From assembly GCF_037975245.1 (NCBI RefSeq), contig NC_092564.1, forward strand, positions 18,444,984-18,508,983: DNA of 64,000 nucleotides. The letters are read 5' to 3'. A program made the position numbers and the translations under genes. How positions within the stretch are numbered: the first letter of the stretch is position 1; every line of letters starts with the position of its first letter. This DNA is from Apostichopus japonicus. Taxonomy: Eukaryota; Echinodermata; Holothuroidea; Aspidochirotida; Stichopodidae. Below, one piece after another: positions 22,219 through 35,190 of the stretch. A model generated the notes under the pieces. It searched no databases. It saw only the letters and a program-made list of their open reading frames with translations, and had not been told where the DNA came from.

Positions 22219-22248
22219 CATGGAGGTAAAAACTGTTTTACCTCCATG
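22219..22248. mobile_element. 30-bp hairpin insertion with 7-bp flanking duplication (type B)
   Basis: CATGGAGGTAAAA and its exact reverse complement TTTTACCTCCATG flank a 4-bp loop (ACTG). The hairpin is bordered on both sides by GATAACT (22212-22218 and 22249-22255). A perfect 13-bp stem with a perfect 7-bp direct repeat is the signature of a transposon-like insertion reduced to its terminal repeats. Confidence 0.75.
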
Positions 22249-22274
22249 GATAACTGAACCTTGGATTCTGAGAT

Positions 22275-22303
22275 CAGGGAGTTGTTATGGAAACAACTCC
22301 CTG
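22275..22303. mobile_element. 29-bp hairpin insertion with 7-bp flanking duplication (type A, copy 1)
   Basis: CAGGGAGTTGTT, loop ATGGA, AACAACTCCCTG: a perfect 12-bp stem. It is bordered by CTGAGAT at 22268-22274 and 22304-22310. A homologous hairpin with a different flanking duplication lies at 39237-39264, which shows the sequence has moved. Confidence 0.8.
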
Positions 22304-24652
22304 CTGAGATACATTGACAGCTACCAACACAAAACTCTAATTGTATCACATTCAAGGGAAATCTCAACAACCATGATAATTAATTAAAAGGAAAGCGGTA
22401 TAGCCTAAGTATCGCGTACCACAGGTAACATATCATTGCAACAACGTATGTATAACGTGGAGAACTGCTTTAACAGTGGCAGCCATAGTGAAATGCTTGT
22501 TGAAATTGAATTTTCTATTCTATAGGAGTTTTCTTTGCAAGACACTAAGCTATGACTCGCGGTCAGCCCTCTTTAAAGATTGGTGTACAACGTCGGAGAT
22601 TCACAATTAACAAAACAAATTTAAAAAAAAATCAGTTTTAATCGGCATTATATATGACTGAAGGCAATATCAAAAACCAACTTTCACTGTATGTTCATTA
22701 ATGCAGGTATAATACAAACTATAGTTATATTTTGCATGATACCTGATCTCCGTATAATCTTTCACATGGCTTGCTGTATCAGTAATTAATTTTCCCTTTT
22801 GATCCAGGTTAGTCGAGTCCAGATTATTCTCAGCTAAGCCGTTACTTCCTGACAAATAAGCGACTCCCGACTCCATCATTATGGGTCAATTATAATTCTA
22901 TAATAAGATTTGATTAAGTTTCGCATCTTGATTATTATAGATGCGCGCTAGCCGCTATCTGTAATTTAATATTCTAACCCATTTCTGTTTTACCCTCGCT
23001 GAAATCACTTGTTTGCATATACCAGTAGAGAGCGAGAGCAGTTCCATTATGTATTGATATAGACTTACTACATGAACTTCCCTTCTCGTACATAGTAAAT
23101 TATTAAATTCCTATCTTACTGCAAGGCGTCTTAAATCTGATACACTCACGGAAATATACTGCTCACGTAAATGTGAAAAATAAATACCCTGTTGCAGGGA
23201 CGTAGCCAGGGGAGAGGCAGGTGGGAGCGGCTTCCCCCCCCTCCGCCCCCCCTTCACTGTCGAAAATAATTATTACACTGCTAAATATAAAAGTTTATAT
23301 TGTCCATCAGTTAAGTTCGTCAAATGTATTAAAGTCCAGACATTGGACAATAAACAAGAATCATCCTACTGAAAAAAATTGTAAAAGAGCACTATTTTTG
23401 TCTTTCTGATATTATATATATAGCCTATGTAAAAGATCGAACATGTAAAAGAATAATTCAAACCGGAAACAAAATCTGCTGATAATATGATATAATATGA
23501 TAATGATGAAACTGGGAAGACATTGCACCAGATCGCATCTAAGGACCTTCAATAATTGTTCAAAAGATTCTCAAAAGGGGAGGGGGAAATCCCCATTCCC
23601 TTAGACCCGTCCCCAACATCAATCCCAAAATCTACTCCCCCCCCCCCCCCTTGCAAATTCCTGGCTACTTCGCTTCCCTGTTGTAATTGTTATAGCCATG
23701 CCATGCAGGAGGATAGATGTGTAGCATTTTACTTGCGACGTGAAATCTCAATAGCGCCATCTTAAACTTTTCACCTTTGGATAGCTGTCGGCGAGGCTGT
23801 AGGTAAAAAACTTTTCAATTAAAATAAAGCAACAATCGCCGTATCGTTATAGTGGACGTTAGCAGTTGTGCTTGAGAATAATAACCAATTTAATATGAAA
23901 AAGAATAAAGATAATCATATTTCAGCATTTCTTTAAAATTGGTATGACTGGTAGTAATTTCGGTGTGATAACTGTATTACACATTTTCGCAATGTACATA
24001 TTTCAAAAATACTGAAAGACGAATTTCACGTTAGCAATGACTCTGTATACAGTTAGATGATGCAAACTTGTTTGAGGAGGGGTGTGAAGGATGGGTGGAC
24101 GTATATAAGGCGCCTTTTGGTTATATTTTTCAACTATCACAATCCAGTGTAGCAACGATCTTTATCTTTATGGTTCAAATGATCCTGATTCACATATGCA
24201 CTTTATACCTAATTCCTGTCTTTTGTTACCTTCTTTAGTGTACACACTTACCTTTATACACATGTGTGATACGTGGAAAAGTTATTTGATCACCTTTACC
24301 ATCTTTATATTCCATATGGTGTATATCTCATATAGAGTAGGTTTATTGTGGTTGTTTACTATGCATGGATTTGTCGCACACTAAGGGTAATTGTTATATA
24401 GAGGCTGGGAATCGGTATTGTTAACCTTTGTAGGTTGTAGATTTTACAAGCGTAGGCGTAATTATAAAGTTCTTTCACTATGTAGTCACCACAGACTCAA
24501 TTGTACATAATCTGAAATGGGGATTAGATCATAACTATACAGCAAACATAAACGGTAATTAGGCTAATGGTGTAGTCCGTTGTCACAACTATAATTAACG
24601 TTGGGTGATATGCGTCATGGGGAGGGGGTACGAGGGTTCCCCTCCCGTTAAG

Positions 24653-24669
24653 AATATATGTATATATAC

Positions 24670-24749
<80 letters not shown>
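24653..24749. repeat. (AT)n microsatellite
   Basis: About 95 bp of nearly pure AT dinucleotides. The (IY)n open frame across it is an artefact. An 8-bp-stem hairpin (GGGAGGGG...CCCCTCCC) lies just before it at about 24620-24646. Confidence 0.95.
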
Positions 24750-24753
<4 letters not shown>

Positions 24754-24943
24754 AGTATCTCTTTCGAGATCCGGCTTTAGGAATCACAAATGATTTCGAG
24801 TTGGTCAGCATCATGTTTGATCTCTAGAGTAAGGCAAAATATGTCACCAAAAACACAACTAGTATTGTTCGATACAGGTGACAAACGCCTACAGTGGAAT
24901 TACGACCTTCCTTACCGGTTTCGAACCTCTGGACATACAATCA

Positions 24944-25015
24944 GCGTCCATAGCCTTGTGGTTAGGGTGTCCGCGTACAGAGCGGAAGGCCCGTGGTTCG
25001 AATCCCGGTGGAGGC
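24944..25015 (+). mobile_element. tRNA-like sequence (SINE head or tRNA pseudogene)
   Basis: A 72-nt cloverleaf-like stretch. The acceptor arms GCGTCCA/TGGAGGC pair at 6 of 7 positions. The anticodon stem TCCGC/GCGGA is perfect with loop GTACAGA, and the B-box is GGTTCGAATCCC. The anticodon would be ACA, and the T stem has two mismatches, so a working tRNA is unlikely. Downstream sequence (GAAAGTTTTTTCACTG...) and the adjacent AT runs fit a SINE. Confidence 0.65.
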
Positions 25016-25063
25016 TGAAAGTTTTTTCACTGTTCTTGATTTTCCAACTCATTACGATTTTCA

Positions 25064-25130
25064 TTTATATATATATATATATATATATTCGAACCCGGGG
25101 CCTCCCGCTATATATATAGATATATATTAG
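25064..25130. repeat. (AT)n runs around a tRNA-like T-arm remnant
   Basis: AT repeats at 25064-25088 and 25110-25128 flank TTCGAACCCGGGGCCTCC. Read on the - strand this is GGGTTCGAA, a tRNA T-arm, suggesting a second truncated SINE in the opposite orientation. Confidence 0.5.
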
Positions 25131-28100
25131 TGCAGTAAAGGCTTTCATTTTTAGCTTGTGTTATTCAATATGAGCTATTTGGAAGAAAGTATGAAATTTC
25201 CGATGTCTCTGTTTGTCACCAAAGTATACATTTTCTTTTATGGTAGTTCTTGGATATATTTTGACTTAACGACTTCCATATGTTCTTCCCTACGCCGCAG
25301 TAACCCTCTTGCAGTTTTCGCGTAGACAGACCATGTTGGATGGGATTCATTGATACCCTGGCTATTGTATTTGGGGATTTTCTTTTTCTTTCAAGAGTTT
25401 AAATTAAAAGAACTTCAACTCCCTAGTTAATATAGTAGCCTACGTCATAAGTATAGTTAAAGAGATTACCTACTATACAACGCTTATATACTGATTACAA
25501 TGATCGAAACATCACGTGGATTTCGAAACCACGCCGTTCGATGTATCATCCTCGTTACCAGTCTATTTAAATATGACGTCATCTATTTGAATAAAGGTTG
25601 GCTGAGCACTGAAGTGAGTTCGTCGTGCAGGTTATTGATTTACCAATAGAGAGCGCACAAAGCACTCCCATCCAATATGGTCTGTCGACGCGATACTATA
25701 ATTAGTGTAGCATACGTACGCTGTACCTTAATAAATAAATAAGTTTGACCGTACGAAACACGTTACATCCGGCTGAAAAGCAATATATTGTGTAAATTTT
25801 CCACTGTTGTGTGTACACGTGCACTATACGTTGCATTTACCTGGCACTAGGTTAAACTGCGCGCCATAATGAAGTTCTCTTCTGCATTCGATATCCAGTA
25901 TTTTCCATAAAACCTTCCTAGGTGGTTTGGGAAGTAAAGAATTTCGATTAAGAATACACATCGCTTTAATGAAGAAGGCTACACATATATAGGCCTACAA
26001 AGCGCGGCAGACGATGCTGCAGTGTATGACTACATTCGCTACAGTAAATTAATGACAATTCAAGGAGAATCAATCAACATTATACATGCTATAAGTGTAA
26101 GTCACTAAAGCGATAGTATAACAGACTGAACGGGAAACGACACTGATCGTTGTGTATAGCCTAATGAGCGGCCTAGCTATTAAGTATTACGTCATGTAGT
26201 GTTAATTTGGCTATAGTATTTGGAGATAAGACCGTACAACTTAACTTACAAATGAATTGCAACCTGCATGCATGCCCATGTATATATTTGTTTAGGTGGA
26301 TAGGCTTAGTATATAAAGCACGGATCTTGACAAACCACGCCGTGATATATACTTAGTTATATATAGCTCATACATGCTACTCACTTGAAAACTACCACTC
26401 GCGCAGGGTGGGTACCAACAGGAAAAATGAATATCTACTGTAATAACTCTGTTTCCAAAACAAGATTGTCACACCTAAGTTAATATCACCTTGACCACTA
26501 CGGTACCCCTTCGCTTCATTTCCAATTCCATAGAACTGATAATTGAGACATAAAACTATTTTGTGTCCGTATCGATCGGTCTTATGCATATTCAAATGTA
26601 TAAACACAAAAATATGCCAGTAACCACTTCGTCCCCCTTCCACTCTCCCTCTATTCCCCTTTCTACCCACTCCCTTTTCCATCCTCCCATGTTGTCCCTC
26701 ACCTTCCTCTATCCCTCTTCCTCCTCTTTTCCTTCCTCACACCACCTCTCCCTTTACTTACGCCTCAACCGTGATTCCTCTTTCAGACGAGCGCGGCATT
26801 GCAGCAAAATAGTTCCCCCCCCCCCCCCATCTTGTTTATGTACTGCCCTCACCGTGATCAGTGTACAATATTTACCCATCACTCATATAGTAAGCACTCA
26901 TCATTTCCCGTACCGTCCTTTGTTGGTGTCGTCCTTTGTGTTAAACATATAAAATCTTTTAACAAAGCTTTAAATATTGCCAGAGTATATATGTCTGACG
27001 CGTTGTTTACGGCCCATTGTTTGATTGTAACAAAATGTCTACCAGCATATAAACTAATGAATGTTGATTGATGTCAGCATATAGGTTACAACGTGTATCA
27101 TTGTAGAACTTTCTTCTGTTTTGGATATAAAACATCTCAGGCTGAATTTCATGTGAAAAGATACATACATCACTGATCTGTCCACTAGTCCACTCAATCG
27201 CACCAGCAAACGGGGACACTTTAGGCTACAATAACTTACTATAAACAGATTAAAATTTTCCATGTATGTATCAACAAATCATAATAGGAGTTGTGATTCT
27301 CGCAGTTTTCAGTGTTGGTTTAACTTCACGCAATTGTTAGTAGAAATAATGGGTTGTAACTATGTTGTATTAATATTATTATATTATGTCCAATCCAGTA
27401 GATGACTAAAGCATGCCATGGCTTCGTCAAAGTAATATTATTAGCTTTATAAATATTAACCCAAAGTCAGGCCATGAGGCCATTTTTCTTCATTCCCATA
27501 CCACCTTGCGTTATCGAGAACTGTATAAGTCACGTTTATAATGTTATGATGATGTCATAGTTAAGCTTAGATCTCACTTGCAAACGCATACCTGCGGTTG
27601 AAACTCTGCCACTGCTTTGTCTCATGAATATTAATCACCTTTTGCTGGTATTGAGAATATTTCTCCTTTTTTTGTTTGTGTGTCACGGTGTCATGCGGCA
27701 ATACAGTTTATATGCAAGCGCAAACGTGGCCTCGTAACTTGTATAGTACATATCATATACATTACTATGTGAGTCCTCGTTTTATGCAAATGAACACAGG
27801 TACTCACACAAGCTCTGGCATAGAAAGTGACTTCTCTTAAATACGCGTGCGTTCATAATGTGTATCAAATGGAATAATTCTGCAAGCAGCATTGTCAGGT
27901 TGTATAAGATATATGTTACATTAGTTTCAAAACGACATGAAGGGGATGAATGGTGATCAGAGATTCGGAAGCCAAGGTTTAGGTGTACTTAAAGTCCGTT
28001 TTGTATGCTAGTGTTTTCTTTTCTTCTATTTTTCTCCTTCTTCTACTTCTTCTTCTTTAACCCTATTTCTCATCAACAGGACTTAGTGCGTACAGAGGAA

Positions 28101-28521
28101 GGCCGCATGTTAGTGATTCATGTTCTGTGCGTGATCTCTACACTCATCTGAAAGATTTGCGGAAGCCGAGTATTTCGTACTACGTTTGTCACTATATAAT
28201 TATGATAGAGTGCGTGTGCCATCACGAGTGCGTTTGTCACAATCCTGATTGTAGCTAATCCACTGCAACTATTTAGTGCACCTGCACGCATTGTGACGAA
28301 GCCACTGATTGTTGGCGAATGCATTTATTATTGTATACCCCAGATCCTCTCGGCCGCCGTATTGTATTGATCTCGTTGCATGAGAAACATATAGACTGTC
28401 GTTTACATTACGTCGCAACTATGTATATGTATGTGACTCAGTCGAGCCACGCAGGCAATAATGTCGTTGTACTCATAGTACGTAGGCCAATACTATATAA
28501 AGGCCCTATACACCACAACTA

Positions 28522-28597
28522 GCACATTTCTAAAAATTACAGTATTTGACCTATGAATTCATAGGTCAAGTGCTGTAATTTTTTTGTAGAAATGTGC
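28522..28597. repeat. 76-bp near-perfect palindrome
   Basis: The arm GCACATTTCTAAAAATTACA and its continuation to GACCTAT at 28553 are mirrored from ATAGGTC (28561) to GAAATGTGC (28597) around a central GAATTC. A few mismatches and a small length difference occur in the A/T runs. It would extrude as a cruciform or, if transcribed, fold as one long hairpin. It may be a MITE reduced to its inverted repeats; no flanking duplication was found. Confidence 0.8.
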
Positions 28598-28981
28598 ACT
28601 TCGTTTACAGAATCTCTCGGAGGGGTCGATAAATACAGGGTAGCCTAAATGGTTTTCGATAGTTTAAAATTCAATGCCATATGTCGTTGGAGTATCGGAA
28701 TACATAACTTGCTGACATCACGCACAGTCGCGGAACTCACCCTCGGTCTCTCACAAACCAATACATCAACGACATGACGGGATTGCAAAAATGGTGTGTA
28801 GACCACGTGTTTAGGTCTCTTAAGTGTCACAAATATGGTATATATCAATATGCATGGGGCAGGGTTACATGATTTTATAGGTCTATCGTTGCCACAAACG
28901 TGTAACACGCTAAATAATTAGCAGCATTTTATCAAACGTACTTTTCTTAGAAGTCTGAGTCTCTCCCAGATTCTAAAAAAG

Positions 28982-29302
28982 TACATGGTTCTGAAGGGAC
29001 AGACGAGTTGCAGACTCAGCGTGTTCGTATAACACGACAACACGTCAAAAAATATATGATTTCTGTCGAGTTGACAAGTGACGTCAAGTCGGAAATACTC
29101 GCCAAGGTAAAACATGATCGTAACTTGTAAACTGGACAAAACTCATAATTTTGACGTGTTATGAAGTAACGCGCAACTCGACAATTTAATCATTTTTCGT
29201 CAAGATGTAACGTTAGCGTAATTCGTCAACTCGGATTTTTTTGTGCTGTGTTATACGAATGCGCTAAGTCTACAACTCGCCTGTCCTGTCAGAACCACGG
29301 TA
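28982..29302. mobile_element. Foldback / MITE-like element of about 320 bp
   Basis: The left end TACATGGTTCTGAAGGGACA and the following 45 bp (ending ...TTCGTATAACACGACAACAC) match the reverse complement of the right end (TACCGTGGTTCTGACAGGAC ... TTCGTATAACACAGCAC). The terminal inverted repeats are thus about 60 bp, with weaker inverted similarity further in. No ORF is present. Target-site duplications are not clear. Confidence 0.75.
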
Positions 29303-29456
29303 AGAAAAAGGGATAAAATGTCATGACTTGAAAGAGGGAAAGTTTTTTGTTCGGATAAGAGATTTGTTCGATTTCATATATTAGTGACTATAAGTTTCCC
29401 TTCTCTCCCTTCTGTTACTGTAAAAGTCCCTTCTGTTACTGTTACCGTACTTGTCA

Positions 29457-29505
29457 TTCAGCCTCTGGAGAAGATCCTTCTAGTATCGAAACGTCAGGCC
29501 CTCTT
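29457..29505 (+). repeat. Dispersed repeat end with GATC stem and GAAACGTCAGG motif (copy 3)
   Basis: Reads CAGCCTCTGGAGAAGATCC, then TTCTAGTATCGAAACGTCAGG. This is the copy closest to a hammerhead core because it retains GAAAC-GTC, but it carries CTGG where CTGA is required. Confidence 0.5.
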
Positions 29506-31651
29506 CATTTTACACATTCTCTTACACATGCTCTTTAGTGGTATACACAGTTTGCTATTATAAAAGTTTTGTTTTATTTTGACTATAATAGTGTCCTCTT
29601 CTAATAATTACCGTCTCCGTAATGAACTTTAAAGCGACGCGAATTGCGTTCTTCGCTACCATGGTTTGTATATACCCCATACTTCATACGTCTACCCAAC
29701 ATAAAGCGTGCACGGGCACGAAAAAAACCCAGACAAATTGATCATCTCTTAACTCCTGCAGTCCCATAACATCGAGACTGTATAACCCATGTGACCACGC
29801 CGGTCACACTTCAGGTGAAGTGGCCTATCTCGCGTCCCTTAGGAAAGTTAATAAATACTGCACATGAGGCTGCTTCCAGTTTGTAGGTCTGTGGTAGGTC
29901 CATAGCATAGAATGCTAAGCTGGATCGAAGCGCATCAGTAGTCCCGTGTGAGCATCTATATATAGAGAGATATACACCTCAGTATTTCTGCAATGAGGTG
30001 TAACAATGGTGTGATTAACAACAAATGTCCATTGAGAAGTTTTCCAGCGCAAATCGATATCCGGTCCACGCCGTGCACGTGGTGGATTTAATACGGTACA
30101 TTGGGGTTACTTAAGCCTTTATACACACTGCACAAGGCAGCGTGGTCAATAATTCTCTGTGAAATGCTAAAAGTGTATACCACTCGACATGATGCCTGTA
30201 TGTGATAATTATATCATCCGTATATTGGGGAAAGTATATGGGAACTGCGATATAGGGTTACATTGAATAAGTTCACTCCATAGGTGTAACAAATAAGTGA
30301 ATAAATTAAACACATGCATGATAAATTAATCTCTAAATTGAAATGCAAAATTTCATTTTGGTCTTAAGATGGAACTACTTTTCTTTTAACCCTCTTTTTG
30401 TGGACTGGTATGTTCTTTGCCGAAATCGCCGACAGTGAACGGCAAACCTTAAAGTTTGTGTTCTTAACTAATATTCCAGAACAAAATGCACGGGTTGTTA
30501 CAATCACGCATGTACCTCAGTGCCTGCACGTAGACCATATATATGTTATATACTGTTTAAGAAAAATTCGCCCTGGAAAGAACCTGGGCACGAAAACCAA
30601 ACTACCGAACGCCTGATCCGCTCTCAACCCCAGTCCCCTTGCATCGGGACTGTGACTGTGTGATCATCGTCGGGTGTGTATCACCATTCCCCTCGAAAAG
30701 GAACAGATACAACACATACTACAGATACTACCATATATGTTATATACATATAGCCTACCTGAACAATAGTGATACTGTAGAAAAGTTGCGTGATTTCCCA
30801 GGTTCTCAATTTGCATGCTTTGGTGAACACACTATACCCCGGTGACCGTACAGGTTGTCTGATCTATATGCTTCGTTGATTCACAATGATGGCACTCAGA
30901 GTCACCGTCTGTAACGTCACGCCGATAAAGTATAGCCGGGAGTCTAGGTCCTTTCAAGTATAGACTTATGATGTCACTTCATTGTTTGAGTTTAGGCTCA
31001 CAAAGGTTTATATAAATCGCGGAGAAAATTTCACCTTCACGACTTCGTTGTTACGATCAATTTTCACTTTTTTTTTTCTTTTTTTTTTCCTGAAAATCCT
31101 GACCAACGTCCAGGCTCGTTTAAATGTTCACTCAGTGTTGGAAAAAAGTTTTGATATCCAACGTGAAGGCTTTCCGTTCTGGAACTTGGGAAATTACCCT
31201 TACGTTTGATGCTGGTCGTCTCGTACACAATATCGTGAGTGACATGTAATGCCATGTGACAGGAAGTAATAAAGAATGAAACCAAAACAGGCTAAATAAA
31301 CAAGCAATGCGGTACATCTTAATAACAATATTCTGGAATATAACCTTTCCCGTCTTATAAACAGCAATTATATCCTGTCTATCGTTTACTTAGTGTTGTT
31401 ATTATCCTTCCATACGCCAAACGTGCAAGATATATGAACACAAGAGTTGATCACGGCGATCTCACCAAATATCGCTATTCAAAACTATATACGTATACAT
31501 AAAGTTAAGGAGGTATTCCGCATACATCAGTCATATGAGTTAATTTTGGACAGAACGAGAGGCTTACGAAATAAACCCAAACAATCTATAATGATCATAT
31601 TTATATATCCAGCTTTGTATAGTAGATGACAGGGGTAACAGTGAAGAATGC

Positions 31652-31711
31652 CCCGATCCCTCCCCGCGCGGCCCCGAGACCCCGCAACCCCGCGGCCCCG
31701 AGACCCCGCGG
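31652..31711. repeat. GC-rich minisatellite
   Basis: About 60 bp built from GCGGCCCCGAGACCCC-type units inside strongly AT-rich surroundings. It contains several CpGs. No gene or transcript evidence was found around it. Confidence 0.8.
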
Positions 31712-33317
31712 CCCGCGCTGTATATTTTATCTTGGGGATGTTTTCAACCAAAGTGACTGAAAAGCAATGACAATTGATTCATTGTCTACCAAAGTCAAAG
31801 AATTTCTCAGGTCGGAAACCTTGTCATTAACAGTGTTATATAGATACATCTTATGTGGAATACTATATGAGAAACGTTTCATGCATACCGGATACACTTT
31901 TATAGATGCAAAAATTGTAGGCTACAATTGTCCATCAAAATACCAATCATATGTATTCTGTAGAAATACAAAGATATCGAGAAGTCTATAAGTCATATGG
32001 AAATACCATCGGGACTGCATATGTTAAAATCACAGCACGTCATATGCAGCAAATACCATGAAACATTTTGCATACTGTGGACATACTGAGTGGACAGTGT
32101 AGCACATGAAGTACCGTACGTTTGCGACCATACATACCATGTGGACTTCATGTATATAATATATTTTTGTCAACTTTGTGAAAGTGAAAGAGATAACGCG
32201 GGGAATATTTGTGTATTTATAGACTGACCGCCTTTCATGCATGCTCTTATAGTGAGCTTAAAGTACATGATAGTTTATTCGATGGAAGACCGCCATTTTA
32301 TATAGTCACATGGTTACTGCCTCAGCCTATAGTACGGGCATATTATATAAGGAGACATGCATGAGGCTGAGCCGTGTATCGTGTGGTTTAGCTTTCGTGT
32401 CTGAATGGCTATAGTCTTGGATCTATTTTCAACAAACCCCATTTTGTTTATAGGCATACAGGGTGCGGCATCCCACAATATACGTATACAGTTGCGGTTC
32501 ATAACTAACATTGCATGTATAATTTAACCCACTTCCCACAACACAAATACCATATGTATACCTCTGTATCTATAACAAAATTCAATTTCACTACGAAAAT
32601 TCTCAATTTCAGCGCATCCACTTGACCTTACCAGCTTTGATATTAACGATTCTCGCACGATAGCTATAGTTACGATTCAAGGGTGACGTTTTTGGCAGAA
32701 AATTATTTTTTTTCAAATATTGTATTCGTTTAAAGAACACTGCTGCCAGTCCGGTTTTTTTTTAAATATATACGGTAGATTGTCAGAATGGCCAGACCCT
32801 TTAAAGTTTAAACAGCTAATTTAGTCACATCCGATAATGTATAAGTGACAGGTTTTGCTCACACAGAGACCCGTTAGGTCTGAGTTCCTCCAGATGTGAC
32901 ATGAAACTCAACTCGGAAAAACATAAGAATTTTTATGATGGTCTCATGTAATATTTCGACAATTCAATACAACTTTGTCAAGGGCAAGTGTTGAATGTCA
33001 TTACCCCCGATGCTTACTGTGCTGTTCAATTTATCTTAGCAGTTGGGGAGGATTGTTCTCCATATAAAGATCTGTGTCATATATAAGCCAAAGATATGTT
33101 GGTTGGGAAGATGTGTCTCCTTTAACCACTTCGCGCACTCTTAAAACAACCTCCGGGTGAGATATTCACAGGATCTGTGTTTATATGCCACCCACTATAT
33201 CGTATCCTGGTTGCTGTTCATCAGGTTTCCTGGTGAATGAGAAGTTAACATCAATGAATGCGGTAGCACGAGATTATAGTGCAAACTTATAGACAATGGA
33301 TAAGAGCAAAAGAACTT

Positions 33318-33365
33318 AACGGCTGAAAGCGGGATTCGAACCAGTGACGTCTGGTTCGACTATCG
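33318..33365 (-). mobile_element. tRNA-like SINE remnant, minus orientation
   Basis: On the - strand ACTGGTTCGAATCCCGCTTT contains a perfect B-box and T-arm-like sequence. The A-box half is not obvious, so this is a truncated tRNA-derived fragment. Confidence 0.5.
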
Positions 33366-34877
33366 TTCTAATTTCTTTGTTCTTTTCCATTGTTTATAAT
33401 TTCCCAGTCAGTTTTCCGACTTGTGTATTTACTGTGATATAAATTTGATAAATGATGAAATTAAACACAAAAGGATTGGTTGCGAAGGTTACCTTTTGCC
33501 GAGTAAATGTGCGTCGTACAAGTTGATCTGTTTTCCACTTTGTGTTTTTTTTTTCCAAGCCCACTTGTCTCCTCGTCCCTTACAGGCCCTCTCTCTGCAG
33601 GCCTACCTCCCTCCCCCCCTTCTCTGCCTCCCTCCCCCTGCCTGCCTCCCTCTGACTCCGTTAGTGTCCCGTCAAACTTAGTTGCATTGTTTTTAATTCG
33701 TCATATTACCTCGAAAATTGTTACCGATAGTTTTTTCCCGCTCAGCGTGTTAAACATGTATATACTAGAACTTCAATACCATTCCCAGCACATTCATGAC
33801 TGTCGTTCGCAAGCCTATAGTTCATGAAGCTGGAAAGAATCGTATACAGAAAACATGCTATAGCTAGCCGGTAGTGGGCGTATACACTATAACAGCACAC
33901 TGAGAACGTGGTAATGCATTCCATTGATCGTTACGTAGAAGTACACTATAGTCAATTCATTACTATGTAAATAGTCAACGGTATATGCATATTCACGAAC
34001 CGGCTTCGTCATTAACGACACGTTGGAAGGTAAACTATTATCTTGGCGCGCTCAAAGGAATATATTGAATGTGTTGTCTAGACGCCCTGTGGACATTTAT
34101 TTTTATCGTGATTCTCGACCCTTAGGGCTAAGATCATGTGTAAACTAGTAAGTATAGTAGTAGTATAGTAGTGTGTAAAGAGTATACTGAAGATAGCTGA
34201 CCAACCTTAATCATGTGAAGAATCTAATCCCAGTTCCATGTGACTCGATGTAAGGTGCACGATTGGGGTTGAGAGTGTTGGGTCAGTCGGTCAGTCAGTC
34301 AGTCAGTAAAGCACATTTTAAAGGTGACTTTCTTGCAGACCAGAACAACTGACAGCGCTCAAAGTTCTCTCTTTTTCTTCTTGTATATTATAACATATGA
34401 AAGCTAGAATTCTGTTTAGAATCATAATCCTTTAATGTTTGAAACCTTGACATACTTTTGCAAGTTTAACATCACCGACTTCTATTTATAGAGACCTTCC
34501 TATGTGTTGAGCCTGTATTTGTAGTCGCTAATGCTTTCTTCGTATTTGTTTGTTTGTTTATTTATTTATTTATATACTTTTAAATGGCAGTTACCTGAAC
34601 TGAAGACAAATTAAATTGTCAAAGAGAGTTTCTGTTACAGGCATGATTACTGTGCATCATAGGACAAAGTTTCATAATTCATCTAAATGGCTTGAAGCCA
34701 AGTTACGAAAAGGTCAGTTTACTCTGCGGCATGATTCAGCATATAATATGTAGTACAAAAGTACGGTATATATAGGTACGATTATATGAACCTATATCTG
34801 CATTATATACGTATCCAGGTGAAGGTTTGTATAAATTCAATAAACCATGCATGAGTGCAATCCAGAACGTTTTCAAT

Positions 34878-35190
<313 letters not shown>

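Noticed and set aside
24944-25015. Functional tRNA gene
   Set aside because: Anticodon ACA is unusual, the T stem has two mismatches, and the context (AT runs, extended 3' sequence) fits a SINE or pseudogene.
26563-26952. 129-aa Ser/Pro-rich open frame
   Set aside because: Arises from CT-rich repeats and a poly(C) run at 26815-26828.
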